From Burkholderia pyrrocinia (GTDB lineage: Bacteria; Pseudomonadota; Gammaproteobacteria; Burkholderiales; Burkholderiaceae), in NCBI RefSeq assembly GCF_003330765.1, contig NZ_CP024904.1, positions 62,001 to 126,000 of the forward strand: DNA of 64,000 nucleotides, written 5' to 3'. The first letter of the stretch is position 1; the number at the start of each line of letters is the position of its first letter. Of the stretch, positions 50,385 through 60,255 are shown piece after piece. Under the pieces are notes generated by a model. It did no database searches. It saw nothing but the letters and a program-made list of their open reading frames with translations, and was not told where the DNA came from. Both the position numbers and the translations under genes were made by a program.

Positions 50385-51944
50385 ATGACCGAACCCTTGC
50401 TGACGATGCGCGGCATCGTCAAGGACTTCGACGGCGTGAAAGCGCTCGACGGCATCGACCTGACCGTGCGGCCCGGCGAATGCGTCGGGCTGTGCGGCGA
50501 GAACGGCGCGGGCAAATCGACGCTGATGAAGGTGCTGTCGGGCGTCTATCCGCATGGCACGTGGGACGGCGAGATCCGCTGGGAAGGTGCGCCGCTGGTT
50601 GCATCCGGCGTGCGCGACACCGAGCGCGCGGGCATCGTGATCATCCACCAGGAGTTGATGCTCGTGCCCGAGCTGTCGGTGGCCGAGAACATTTTCCTCG
50701 GCAACGAAATCACGCTGCCGGGCGGGCGCATGCACTATGCGGCGATGGTCCGGCGTGCCGAGGAACTGCTGCACGAGTTGCGGATCGACTCGATCAACGT
50801 TGCGCAGCCGGTGATGAACTACGGCGGCGGCCACCAGCAGTTGATCGAGATCGCGAAGGCGCTGAACAAGCGCGCGAAGCTGCTGATCCTCGACGAGCCG
50901 TCGTCGTCGCTGAGCGCCGCAGAGACGCGGATCCTGCTCGACATCGTGCGCGACCTGAAGCGCCGCGGTGTCGCGTGCGTGTACATCTCGCACAAGCTCG
51001 ACGAGGTCGAGGCCGTATGCGACACGGTGAGCGTGATCCGCGACGGCCGCCATGTCGCGACCGAGCCGATGCGCGCGCTGACGACCGACCGGATCATCGC
51101 GATGATGGTCGGCCGCGAGATCCGCGACCTGTATCCGCGCGAGCCGCACGAAATCGGCGACGTCGTGCTGGAAGCACGCCACGTGACCTGTCGCGACGTG
51201 ACGAACACGCGCCGCAAGCGGGTCGACGACGTGTCGTTCAGCGTGCGGCGCGGCGAGATCCTCGGTGTCGCCGGGCTCGTCGGCGCGGGCCGTACCGAAC
51301 TGATGCAGGCGATTTTCGGCGCGTATCCGGGCGCGTGCACGGCGACCGTGCTGATGAACGGCCGGCCGCTGTCGATTCGCTCGCCTGCCGACGCGATCCG
51401 CGCCGGCATCGCGATGGTGCCCGAAGACCGCAAGCGCCACGGCATCGTGCCGCAGCTCGGCGTCGGCCACAACATCACGCTGGCGGTGCTGCGGCGTTTC
51501 GCGGCGCGCGGCCGGATCGACGCGGCCGCCGAGCTGGACGCGATCCGCACCGAGATGCAGCGGCTGTCGGTGCGCGCCGCGCATCCGTTTTTGCCGATCG
51601 CGAGCCTGTCGGGCGGCAACCAGCAGAAGGCGGTGCTCGCCAGGATGCTGCTGGCCGAGCCGCAGGTGCTGATTCTCGACGAGCCGACGCGCGGCGTCGA
51701 CGTGGGCGCGAAGGCGGAGATCTACCGGCTCGTGTTCGCGCTCGCGAAGCGCGGCGTCGCGCTGATCGTCGTGTCGTCGGAACTGCCCGAGGTGCTCGGG
51801 CTGGCCGACCGCGTGCTGGTGATCGGCGAAGGCGAACTGCGCGGCGATTTCGCCAACGATGGCCTCACGCAGGAACAGATCCTCGGCGCTGCGCTGAAGC
51901 CCGGCCGGCGGCCTACCGAACCCACCGCAACGAGCGCGACATGA
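50385..51944 (+). CDS. xylG: Xylose ABC importer, double ATPase
   Basis: Protein of 519 residues with two ATPase domains: Walker [10 protein letters not shown], Walker [12 protein letters not shown] in the first, then [16 protein letters not shown] and [12 protein letters not shown] in the second. Overlaps xylH by four bases (ATGA). Confidence 0.95.
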   Translation: MTEPLLTMRGIVKDFDGVKALDGIDLTVRPGECVGLCGENGAGKSTLMKVLSGVYPHGTWDGEIRWEGAPLVASGVRDTERAGIVIIHQELMLVPELSVAENIFLGNEITLPGGRMHYAAMVRRAEELLHELRIDSINVAQPVMNYGGGHQQLIEIAKALNKRAKLLILDEPSSSLSAAETRILLDIVRDLKRRGVACVYISHKLDEVEAVCDTVSVIRDGRHVATEPMRALTTDRIIAMMVGREIRDLYPREPHEIGDVVLEARHVTCRDVTNTRRKRVDDVSFSVRRGEILGVAGLVGAGRTELMQAIFGAYPGACTATVLMNGRPLSIRSPADAIRAGIAMVPEDRKRHGIVPQLGVGHNITLAVLRRFAARGRIDAAAELDAIRTEMQRLSVRAAHPFLPIASLSGGNQQKAVLARMLLAEPQVLILDEPTRGVDVGAKAEIYRLVFALAKRGVALIVVSSELPEVLGLADRVLVIGEGELRGDFANDGLTQEQILGAALKPGRRPTEPTATSAT

Positions 51945-53152
51945 ATTCCGAACTTTCTTCCTCTACCCCGGCGGCGCCGGACGCCGATGCGCGCAGCACG
52001 ACCGGTCGTCAAACCGGCAGTCCGCTTCGCCAGGTCTTCGCGCGCTACAAGGTGCTCGCGCTGCTGTTCGCGGTCGTGGCGATCTGGGCGTTCTTCTCGG
52101 TGCTGACCGACGGCGCGTTCGTCACGCCGCGCAACGTGTCGAACCTGCTGCGACAGATGTCGATCACCGGCATGCTCGCGTGCGGCATGGTGTTCGTCAT
52201 CATCGCGGGTGAGATCGACCTGTCGGTCGGCTCGCTGCTCGGGCTGCTCGGCGGCGTCGCGGCGATCCTCGACGTGAACCGCCACTGGCCGGTCGCCGCG
52301 ACGGTGCCGGCCGTGCTTGTGCTCGGCGTGCTGGTCGGGCTCTTCAACGGCTGGTGGTCGACCTACCGGCGCGTGCCGTCGTTCATCGTCGGGCTCGGCG
52401 GGATGCTCGCGTTTCGCGGGATCCTGCTGGGCGTGACGGGCGGCTCGACGATCGCGCCCGTATCGGACGGCTTCGTGTTCATCGGGCAGGGCTACCTGCC
52501 GCGCGTGGCGGGGGACGGCCTCGCGCTGCTGCTGTTCGCGCTCGTCGCGCTGCTGGTCGTGCGGCAGCGCGGCACGCGGCGCCGCTACCGGCTCGCGGTC
52601 GCGCCGCTGTGGCAGGACGTCGTGAAGGTCGCCGGCGCGGGCGCGGTGCTGTTCGCGTTCGTCGCGACGCTCGACCGCTACGGCGGCATTCCGGTGCCGG
52701 TGCTGCTGCTGCTCGCGTTGCTCGGCGCATTCTCGTGGATCGCGACGCAGACCGTGTTCGGCCGGCGCATCTATGCGGTCGGCTCGAATCTCGAGGCGAC
52801 GCGGCTGTCGGGCGTCGATACGGATCGCGTCAAGCTCGCGATCTTCGCGTTGATGGGGCTGATGTGCGCGTTCGCCGGCATCGTAAACACCGCGCGGCTC
52901 GCGGCCGGCTCGCCGTCCGCGGGCACGATGGGCGAACTCGACGCGATCGCCGCGTGCTTCATCGGCGGCACGTCGATGCGCGGCGGCTCGGGCACCGTCT
53001 ATGGCGCGCTGATCGGCGCGCTCGTGATGGCGAGCCTCGACAACGGCATGTCGATGCTGGACGTCGACGCGTACTGGCAGATGATCGTCAAGGGCGCGGT
53101 GCTGGTGCTGGCGGTATGGATCGACGTGGTGTCGCGGTCGAACCGGCGGTGA
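51941..53152 (+). CDS. xylH: Xylose ABC importer, permease
   Basis: Membrane protein of 403 residues, BPD_transp_2 family, longer than single ribose permeases as in E. coli XylH. Signature [18 protein letters not shown] and late [19 protein letters not shown]. Last gene of the xylose operon. Confidence 0.95.
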   Translation: MNSELSSSTPAAPDADARSTTGRQTGSPLRQVFARYKVLALLFAVVAIWAFFSVLTDGAFVTPRNVSNLLRQMSITGMLACGMVFVIIAGEIDLSVGSLLGLLGGVAAILDVNRHWPVAATVPAVLVLGVLVGLFNGWWSTYRRVPSFIVGLGGMLAFRGILLGVTGGSTIAPVSDGFVFIGQGYLPRVAGDGLALLLFALVALLVVRQRGTRRRYRLAVAPLWQDVVKVAGAGAVLFAFVATLDRYGGIPVPVLLLLALLGAFSWIATQTVFGRRIYAVGSNLEATRLSGVDTDRVKLAIFALMGLMCAFAGIVNTARLAAGSPSAGTMGELDAIAACFIGGTSMRGGSGTVYGALIGALVMASLDNGMSMLDVDAYWQMIVKGAVLVLAVWIDVVSRSNRR

Positions 53153-53268
53153 TACGGCGGTCAACGACGGAAAACATGAAACGGAACACGGTTCCCATGC
53201 CCGGCGTCTCCACGCTGGCGGCCGCGCCGCTCGCGAAGCCGCCGGATGGCTGCAAGCCGCGACGTTCG

Positions 53269-54789
53269 TCAAGCCGGTTGCGGCACGGGTTCCGCGTCGC
53301 CGCGGCACACGCGGTTTCGTCCCTGGCGCTTCGCCGCATATAACGCAAGGTCTGCCTGATGCGCGAGCGCGTCGACGGACGTCGGGTATGCGCGATGTCC
53401 GGTCGCGCACCCGATGCTGACCGTGAAAGCCGGGACTGCCTCGGCGAATTCGGCGAGCCGGTTGCGTTCCACTTCCCGGCGAATGGCTTGCGCGACTTTC
53501 GCGGCGCCGCTTTCATCCGTGTCCGGCAGCACCGCGACGAACTCTTCGCCGCCGTAACGCGCGGCGATGTCGCCGCGCCGCCGTGTATGGGTGCGAATGC
53601 ATTCGGCCAGGAATCTCAGTGCCGTGTCGCCTTGCGCATGCCCGTATCGGTCGTTGTACTGCTTGAAGTGGTCGGCATCGATGAACAGCACGGACAGGCT
53701 GCCGTCGGTGCTGCGCTGGAGCCGTTCCCATTCGTCGGCCAGCGCGACATCGAGCGCGCGGCGGTTGTGCAGGCCCGTCAGCGGATCGGTGCGGGTGAGG
53801 TCGGTCAGCAGGGTCTGCTTGCGAAGATTGTCCCGCAACGCGAATGCGAGCAGCCAGACGACGGCGCAGAAGAGCGCGCAGATGATCGATGCCGACACGC
53901 CGACCGACCACGACATCCGTATGAAGCCGGCCAGCACGTCGTGTTCGGCTGGCGCGACGACGGCAATCAGCGGCGTGCCGGGCACCCGCTGGAACGTATA
54001 GAGCCGCAACGTTCCGTCGATGCGCGAATGGGCGGCATAGAAGCCCGCGTCCTGGCTCAGCATGCGATCGAAGGCTTTCGAACGGCGCAGGCGGACCATC
54101 TGGTGGTCGCTCAATCGCGGATTCCTGGCCAGGATGGTGCCGTCCGCGCGCAGGATCGCGCTGATGCCGTGCGGCCCGACGTTCAGTCGCGACAGCAGCT
54201 GATCGAAGTAGGCGAGGTCGATGGCGACTACCGCGATCCCGTTGAACGCGTGGTCCGGCCGTTCGATGCGCCGCGACAGCGCGATGGACTCCGTGCCGCC
54301 GCGCGAGCGCGCACGATAGGCCTCGGACACGTAAAGGCCGACATTCGCCGCGTCGCGATGAACCTTGAAGTAGTCGCGATCGCTGAAGTCCCAATGGTGA
54401 GACGGGCCGCAGCACCCGTCGATCAGCCGGCCGTACCGGTCCGTCACGCCCATGCCGGTCACGTATTGCGCTGCCGCGCGCTGGAACAGCAGATCGTGCC
54501 GCAGCCCGGCGTCCATGCGCCGGACCGCCGGCCTGCCGAGATCGGCGGCGAGCGACATCAGTGCGTTGTTGGACGTGTCGACGGTTCGCGCGATCTCGCT
54601 GACCAGCACGGCGGCGACATTGCGCGATGTCTCGTGCGCGTGCTCGACGGCTTCGTTTTTCGTGACCCAGAGCGTCATCGCGCTGATGCTCAGCGCCGCG
54701 AGCGACATCAGTGTGCCCAGCGCGCCGACGACAAGATGGTTTCGTCCCGCCCAGTCGGCGATTTTCTCGATGAAAGTGGATGCGGACAT
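53269..54789 (-). CDS. Membrane-bound diguanylate cyclase
   Basis: Protein of 506 residues. Two membrane helices (about 20-43 and 292-315) enclose a periplasmic sensor domain of the Cache type (DYFKVHRDAANVGLYVSEAY). The C-terminal GGDEF domain has TDPLTGLHNRRAL and the active site GGEEF at 413-417; an inhibitory I-site R404-x2-D407 precedes it by the normal five residues, so c-di-GMP feedback is likely. It faces the xylH end. Such an enzyme could influence exopolysaccharide production, but no direct link is visible. Confidence 0.93.
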   Translation of the reverse strand: MSASTFIEKIADWAGRNHLVVGALGTLMSLAALSISAMTLWVTKNEAVEHAHETSRNVAAVLVSEIARTVDTSNNALMSLAADLGRPAVRRMDAGLRHDLLFQRAAAQYVTGMGVTDRYGRLIDGCCGPSHHWDFSDRDYFKVHRDAANVGLYVSEAYRARSRGGTESIALSRRIERPDHAFNGIAVVAIDLAYFDQLLSRLNVGPHGISAILRADGTILARNPRLSDHQMVRLRRSKAFDRMLSQDAGFYAAHSRIDGTLRLYTFQRVPGTPLIAVVAPAEHDVLAGFIRMSWSVGVSASIICALFCAVVWLLAFALRDNLRKQTLLTDLTRTDPLTGLHNRRALDVALADEWERLQRSTDGSLSVLFIDADHFKQYNDRYGHAQGDTALRFLAECIRTHTRRRGDIAARYGGEEFVAVLPDTDESGAAKVAQAIRREVERNRLAEFAEAVPAFTVSIGCATGHRAYPTSVDALAHQADLALYAAKRQGRNRVCRGDAEPVPQPA

Positions 54790-55161
54790 GCTCGCGCTCG
54801 TGGGGAATGCCCGGTGCGATGACCGAGGCTGCGCTGAAATCCGGGTTAACGGCAAGTCGGCGAGGAAATCGAGGTCCGCATGCGAAGCGAATCGGCGCGA
54901 CGTGGCCGCAAACGTGTGCGGCCAGCCAGCCGGTTGTGCCGAATCCGGTATGTCAGCCGGGTGCGCGCGGCACGGGGGCTTCGGCTTGACGTTTCGTGGG
55001 CAATGCCGGGTCGACCGGTTCGCTCGACAGGGCGCGTATCGGAAAGAGTGGGCCGGCGACACGGCCGACCGGCGAGTCGATCGTTTTAGCAGCGAGGTCG
55101 AGATCCGGGGATTGCGCCACGATTGTCACGCGCACGTCTGCCCGTCGCCAATCCGCTGCCC
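54790..55161. other. Gap upstream of the diguanylate cyclase
   Basis: 372 bases between the cyclase start and the LacI-family stop, both on the minus strand. No gene, promoter or terminator that I can support. Confidence 0.4.
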
Positions 55162-56214
55162 TCATGCACTTTGTCGATCAACGATCGTGAAGCCCGTATC
55201 GATGCGCACCTTGTTCCCGGGTGCTTCGGGCTGCGAATCGACTGCAAGGCGCGCCAGCAGCGCCTCGGCCGTCTTCATGCCGATCGTCGTGCCATCGATG
55301 CGAACCGTCGATAACGACGGATAGACGTGTGCGGCAGTCGAGAGATCGCCGAAACCCATGACGGCAAGATCGCGCGGCACGTCGAGCCGCCGGCTGGCTG
55401 CCTCGGCAAGCACGCCTTGCGCGAGCGTATCCGAGCTGCAGACGACGACGTCCGGCGATGCCGCGGCCAGCATCCGGCTCAGGCCCTCGCGGCCGGCCTG
55501 CAAGGTCGCCGGTGCGGGCAGGACTTCGAATGCAGGCGGCGCGATGCCTTGCCGGGCCAGCTCGAGCTTCACGCTTTCGCACCGGCGCAGGCCGCGCGGA
55601 TCGTCGACCGAGACGATGCCGAACCGCTTGTATCCCTTGGCAACCAGATGGCGTGCCACTTCGCTGCCGACCCGTTCGTGCGAGAACCCGATCATCATGT
55701 CGATCGGTTTGTCGGTCAGATCCCAGATTTCGACGACCGGAATGTTCGCTTTCGACAGCCGCTTGATCGTCGCCCTCGTGTGGCTCGTGCCTGCCAGCAC
55801 GATGCCGTCCGGCCTGCGTCCGAGAATGGCTTCGACCAGTGCCTCTTCGCGCGCCTTCGAATAGGCGGTCAGGCCGAGCAACGTCTGGTATCCCGACGCG
55901 GCGAGCCCGTCCATGATCGCCTGGACCGTGTCGGCGAAGATCGAGTTTGCGATGGTCGGCAGCAAGATGGCCACGAGCCGGCTTCGATTGCTGGCGAGGC
56001 CGCCGGCGAGCAGGTTCGGAACATAGCCGGTCGCGCGAACGGCATCGAGCACTTTCTTCTGCGTGTCGCTGCGAACGAGTTCCGGACGATTGAGCGCGCG
56101 CGACACGGTCATCGGCGCGACGCCTGCCACGCGCGCCACGTCGATCAGCGTCACGCTTCCACTCGTGTCTGCGGCGGCAGCCGACTGGCGTTCGTTCTTT
56201 CTTGCCATCTCCAT
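55162..56214 (-). CDS. LacI-family repressor
   Basis: Protein of 350 residues. Helix-turn-helix and hinge at about 20-70 (VTLIDVARVAGVAPMTVSRALNRPELV; GYVPNLLAGGLAS) then a periplasmic-binding-like effector domain (LVAILLPTIANSIFADTVQAI). Resembles the GntR/GulR subgroup that controls sugar-acid genes. Divergent from the transporter and dehydratase genes; two perfect palindromes in the gap are its likely operators. AGGACGC precedes the ATG. Confidence 0.93.
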   Translation of the reverse strand: MEMARKNERQSAAAADTSGSVTLIDVARVAGVAPMTVSRALNRPELVRSDTQKKVLDAVRATGYVPNLLAGGLASNRSRLVAILLPTIANSIFADTVQAIMDGLAASGYQTLLGLTAYSKAREEALVEAILGRRPDGIVLAGTSHTRATIKRLSKANIPVVEIWDLTDKPIDMMIGFSHERVGSEVARHLVAKGYKRFGIVSVDDPRGLRRCESVKLELARQGIAPPAFEVLPAPATLQAGREGLSRMLAAASPDVVVCSSDTLAQGVLAEAASRRLDVPRDLAVMGFGDLSTAAHVYPSLSTVRIDGTTIGMKTAEALLARLAVDSQPEAPGNKVRIDTGFTIVDRQSA

Positions 56215-56386
56215 GCGTCCTGCGTTGGTCTGTTCTCACATCGTCTGCTTCGGCGGGCCGGGTTCCGTCGACATCGTGCAGCGGAAAGGGCGGGGCCTGG
56301 CGTCAGACCGGCATTAGAGCACGAAGCCGGGCGTCGCCGGGTAATGGGGCTGGAACCTGTGTTTTCCAATGTCGGTGTAAACGATG

Positions 56387-56402
56387 ATGATTGCGCAATC
56401 AT
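56387..56402. promoter_or_regulatory. Operator 1 for the LacI-family repressor
   Basis: Perfect 16-base palindrome ATGATTGCGCAATCAT with the central CG step typical of LacI-family operators. An identical copy lies 27 bases downstream. Confidence 0.8.
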
Positions 56403-56409
56403 ATCGACC

Positions 56410-56437
56410 TTGAATGATTGCGCAATCATTGTATGAT
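56410..56437 (+). promoter_or_regulatory. Promoter of the transporter gene with operator 2 in its spacer
   Basis: -35 TTGAAT (56410-56415), 16-base spacer, -10 TATGAT (56432-56437). The second ATGATTGCGCAATCAT copy (56414-56429) fills the spacer, so repressor binding would exclude RNA polymerase. Start codon is 45 bases further on. Confidence 0.75.
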
Positions 56438-56481
56438 CATGTCCATCGACAAGAGACATAGCGAAGATCAAGGAGACGACA

Positions 56482-57846
56482 GTGGCAATCGACCAGCGCG
56501 TCGGCAGGCGAACGAACGTTCGATGGTTCATCCTCGCGATGATTTTCATCGTCACGGTGTTCAACTACGTCGACCGGGCGACGTTGTCCATCGCGGCGCC
56601 CAGCCTGCGCCACGACCTGGGCTTCGATGCACTCACGATGGGGATCGCATTTTCGGCGTTCGGGTGGGCCTATACCGCGCTGCAGATTCCGGGCGGGCTC
56701 GTCCTTGACCGGCTCGGCGCGCGGCTCGTGCTCGGCGTCAGCCTGATTGTCTGGTCCGCGCTCACGTTCGTGCAGGGCTACGTGCATCTGTTCGCGTCCG
56801 CATTCGCCGCGTTGTTTGCGTTGCGATTCCTGATGGGGGTGGCCGAGGCGCCGGCGTTCCCGTGCAACAGCCGGCTCACGGTGATGTGGTTTCCGAACGC
56901 GGAGCGAGGGCTCGCCACGTCGATCTTCCAGTTGGCGCAGTACTTCGCGCTTGCCGTGTTCACGCCGGTGATGACCTATACGGTTAGCCGCTGGGGCTGG
57001 CACTACGTGTTCTTCACGACGGGCGCGATCGGCGTGCTGATCGGGCTCTGGTGGCTGAAGTCGGTTCGGGAGCCGCAGTGCGACCACCGCGTGAATGCGG
57101 CCGAGCTGGACTACATCGCGTCCGGCGGCGGGCTGCCGACGATGGGCGACAGCCCGCGGCCGTTCAAATGGCGCGAGGCCGGCGCGATCGCGGCCAACCG
57201 CATGATGATCGGCATCTATATCGGCCAGTTCTGCCTGACGTCGATCACGTGGTTCTTCCTCACCTGGTTTCCCACGTACCTGATCGAAGCGAAGGGCATG
57301 TCGATCCTCAAGGTCGGCCTGGTCGCCGCGTTGCCCGCCGTCGCCGGGTGCATCGGCGGCCTGATCGGCGGACTGTGGTCCGACTGGATGCTCAAGCGCG
57401 GCTTCAGCCTCACGGCCGCGCGCAAGACGCCGATCATCAGCGGTCTCGTGCTGTCCAGCACGATCGTCGCGGCGAACTACGTCCACTCGACCACGATCGT
57501 CATCCTGGTGATGTCCATCGCGTTTTTCGCGAAAGGCGTCGGCAATCTGGGCTGGTGCATCGTCGGCGATGTGTCGCCGAAGCATGCGATGGGCATCAGC
57601 GGCGGCATCTTCAATTTCTGCGGCAACCTCGCGAGCATCGTCACGCCGCTTGCGATCGGCTGGATGATCGAGCGCACCGGCACGTTCGAAGTCGCGCTCA
57701 CGTATGTCGCGGCGCTCTCGCTGCTGGGCGCGTTCTCGTATCTCTTCATCGTCGGCAAGCTCGAGCGCATCGAAGGCGATGCGTCCGATGCGGCAGCCCA
57801 AGGCGGCGCTGCGGCCGTCTCTCTGAAGCCGACACGCAGCAGCTGA
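56482..57846 (+). CDS. MFS transporter of sugar acids (glucarate/galactarate type)
   Basis: Anion:cation symporter family protein of 454 residues with twelve membrane segments. FNYVDRATLSIAAPSLRHDL, GWAYTALQIPGGLVLDRLGAR and RFLMGVAEAPAFPCNSR are typical of the glucarate/galactarate permeases. GTG start at 56482 is chosen because AAGGAG lies eight bases upstream. Repressor control by the divergent LacI gene and pairing with a sugar-acid dehydratase support import of an aldarate or aldonate. Confidence 0.92.
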   Translation: MAIDQRVGRRTNVRWFILAMIFIVTVFNYVDRATLSIAAPSLRHDLGFDALTMGIAFSAFGWAYTALQIPGGLVLDRLGARLVLGVSLIVWSALTFVQGYVHLFASAFAALFALRFLMGVAEAPAFPCNSRLTVMWFPNAERGLATSIFQLAQYFALAVFTPVMTYTVSRWGWHYVFFTTGAIGVLIGLWWLKSVREPQCDHRVNAAELDYIASGGGLPTMGDSPRPFKWREAGAIAANRMMIGIYIGQFCLTSITWFFLTWFPTYLIEAKGMSILKVGLVAALPAVAGCIGGLIGGLWSDWMLKRGFSLTAARKTPIISGLVLSSTIVAANYVHSTTIVILVMSIAFFAKGVGNLGWCIVGDVSPKHAMGISGGIFNFCGNLASIVTPLAIGWMIERTGTFEVALTYVAALSLLGAFSYLFIVGKLERIEGDASDAAAQGGAAAVSLKPTRSS

Positions 57847-57884
57847 CACCACGTACCGATTTTCTCTCGCCAAAGGCCCTGTTC

Positions 57885-59045
57885 ATGCATACCTCGTCCT
57901 CCCTCGTCTCCGGCACGTCGAACGACCGGATCAAATGGGTTCGCGTCGCGTCGACGTTTCTTCCGCTGGCCAATCCGATCAGCGATGCAAAAGTGCTGAC
58001 CGGCCGCCAGAAGCCGATGACGGAAATCGCGATTCTGTTCGTCGAGATCGAAACCGCCGACGGTCACCGCGGTCTCGGCTTCAGCTACTCGAAGCGGGCG
58101 GGCGGCCCGGGTCAGTTTGCGCATGCGAAGGAGATCGCGCCGACCCTGCTGGGCGAGGACCCGAGCGACATCGCGCGATTGTGGGACAAGCTTGCGTGGG
58201 CGGGCGCGTCGGTCGGCCGCAGCGGCATGGCGGCACAGGCGATCGGTGCATTCGACGTCGCGCTGTGGGACCTGAAGGCGAAGCGTGCGAACCTGTCGCT
58301 GGCCAAATTGCTCGGCGGGCATCGCGATTCGGTGCGCTGCTACAACACGTCCGGCGGTTTCCTGCATACGCCGCTCGATCAGTTGCTGACCAATACGGAC
58401 GCGTCGCGCGAGAAAGGCATCGGCGGCATCAAGCTCAAGGTCGGCCAGCCGGATTGCGCGCTCGACATCCACCGCGTGCAAACCGTGCGCAAGCATCTGG
58501 GCGACGCGTTCCCGTTGATGGTCGATGCGAATCAGCAATGGGATCGGCCCACTGCGCAGCGCATGTGCCGCACGTTCGAGCAGTTCGGCCTGGTCTGGAT
58601 CGAGGAGCCGCTCGACTGCTACGACGCCGAAGGTCATGCGGCACTGGCCGCGCAATTCGACACGCCGATCGCGACCGGCGAGATGTTGACCAGCGTGTCG
58701 GAGCACTGGGAATTCATCCGGTTGCGTGCGGCCGATTACCTGATGCCGGACGCGCCGCGCGTCGGCGGCATCACGCCGTTCCTGAAAGTAGCGGCGCTCG
58801 CCGATCATGCGGGACTGATGCTTGCCCCTCACTTCGCCATGGAACTGCATGTGCATCTTGCCGCCTGCTATGCGCGCGAGCCGTGGGTCGAGCATTTCGA
58901 ATGGCTCGAGCCGCTGTTCAACGAAAGGCTCGAAACCCGCGACGGCAGGATGATCGTCCCCACGCGCCCGGGGCTGGGCGTGACGCTCAGCGATCGCGTC
59001 GCAGGCTGGACGGTTGACGAAGCGGAATGTGGAACCCGGGCCTGA
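57885..59045 (+). CDS. Enolase-superfamily sugar-acid dehydratase (talarate/galactarate type)
   Basis: Mandelate-racemase-subgroup enzyme of 386 residues. Lys183-x-Lys185 in IKLKVG is the first catalytic base, D214 and N216 in VDANQQWD with the Glu of IEEPLD and GEM are metal ligands, and H316 in APHFAMELHVHL is the second base. This combination matches L-talarate/galactarate dehydratases, though other acid sugars are possible. It should dehydrate the compound brought in by the preceding transporter, 38 bases upstream. Confidence 0.9.
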   Translation: MHTSSSLVSGTSNDRIKWVRVASTFLPLANPISDAKVLTGRQKPMTEIAILFVEIETADGHRGLGFSYSKRAGGPGQFAHAKEIAPTLLGEDPSDIARLWDKLAWAGASVGRSGMAAQAIGAFDVALWDLKAKRANLSLAKLLGGHRDSVRCYNTSGGFLHTPLDQLLTNTDASREKGIGGIKLKVGQPDCALDIHRVQTVRKHLGDAFPLMVDANQQWDRPTAQRMCRTFEQFGLVWIEEPLDCYDAEGHAALAAQFDTPIATGEMLTSVSEHWEFIRLRAADYLMPDAPRVGGITPFLKVAALADHAGLMLAPHFAMELHVHLAACYAREPWVEHFEWLEPLFNERLETRDGRMIVPTRPGLGVTLSDRVAGWTVDEAECGTRA

Positions 59046-59156
59046 AGTGACGCCGGCGATGTCCCCGGGCGATGACGGGGACGTCTTTCCATGCTATCCG
59101 GCCATACCAATCAATGGCGCGTTGGTGCAAGTGGCGGGTTGTGGCCAAATGCCGAC

Positions 59157-60167
59157 CTAGGTTGTCGGTGACGCGTTGTGTCGCTTGCCAAAGCGGGCAC
59201 GATAATCGCTCGGTGACACGCCTACCTGCTTGGCGAACGCGCGCTGCAGCGCGTCCACGCTTCCGAATCCTGCGCGTTCCGCTATCCGTTCGAGCGGCCA
59301 GTCGGCCCGCTCCAGCAGAGCCTTCGTGCGTTCGATCCGTGCTGCCAGGACGAACTGCGCGGGCGATCGTCCGGTTTGCTCGTGGAAATGGCGGGCGAAC
59401 GTCCGCTCGCTCATGTGCAGGCGTGCTGCCAGGGCGGGCACGCTGAGATTGCCTGTCGGGTCATCGACGATGGCGGTGAGCAGCGACCGCATGCGCGGCG
59501 TCGCGTTCGCCTGAATGTCGAGTCCGACGCTGAACTGTGCTTGTCCGCCGGGACGGTGCATGAAGAGCACGAGTTCGCGTGCGACCGCGAGCGCGGTCGG
59601 TGCGCCGCAGTCTGCTTCGACAAGCGCGAGACACAGGTCGATGCCAGCCGTCACGCCCGCCGAGGTATGGAACGGTGGATCGCTGACGTAAATCGCGTCC
59701 GGCTCGACGCGAGCGTCAGGACATAGTGCCTGCAGCGTCGAACACTGGGCCCAGTGCGTGGTCGCACGTTTTCCGTTTAGCCATCCGCCTGCGGCAAGCA
59801 CGAATGCACCCGTGCAGATGCTGGCGATTCGCCGCGTGTTTGCGATGCGCGTGTGCAACCACGGCAGCACACCGGCTTCCGATGCCGCGTGCCGTAGCGC
59901 AGCATCGCTGCCACCGGCGATGATGATCGTGTCGATGTGCTCGGGCAGTGCCGTGAGTGCGATCGGGCCGGCAAGTCGCAAACCGGCGTGCGTAAGGATG
60001 TCGTCGCCGAGTTGCGATGCGAGCGTGAGCCGATAGGGTTCGGCATGATCCGGCAGGTAACGGTTCGCGACCGCGAACACTTCCATCGGACCGGTGATGT
60101 CGAGCGACTGCACGCCTTCGAAGCCGACGACAACGATGTCGCGGGCCGGACGGATTGACTGAGACAT
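59157..60167 (-). CDS. GlxA-type transcriptional regulator (DJ-1/PfpI plus AraC)
   Basis: Protein of 336 residues. N-terminal DJ-1/PfpI-like sensor (about 10-175; DIVVVGFEGVQSLDITGPMEVF, ICTGAFVLAAGG with the nucleophile-elbow Cys) and C-terminal AraC double helix-turn-helix (about 235-330; LHMSERTFARHFHEQTG, ERAGFGSVDALQRAF). Divergent from the DJ-1-like gene by 88 bases, which is its probable target. Confidence 0.94.
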   Translation of the reverse strand: MSQSIRPARDIVVVGFEGVQSLDITGPMEVFAVANRYLPDHAEPYRLTLASQLGDDILTHAGLRLAGPIALTALPEHIDTIIIAGGSDAALRHAASEAGVLPWLHTRIANTRRIASICTGAFVLAAGGWLNGKRATTHWAQCSTLQALCPDARVEPDAIYVSDPPFHTSAGVTAGIDLCLALVEADCGAPTALAVARELVLFMHRPGGQAQFSVGLDIQANATPRMRSLLTAIVDDPTGNLSVPALAARLHMSERTFARHFHEQTGRSPAQFVLAARIERTKALLERADWPLERIAERAGFGSVDALQRAFAKQVGVSPSDYRARFGKRHNASPTT

Positions 60168-60255
60168 GGCAGAAAGTGCGGTGGAGTTGTCCTTGTGACC
60201 GCATGCATGATCCTTGTAATGTTCCGGACGTGCAATCGATTAGCGTGGGCGGGCG

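Noticed and set aside
48888..51584. 898-codon minus-strand frame opposite xylBFG
   Set aside because: Antisense shadow of three recognised genes.
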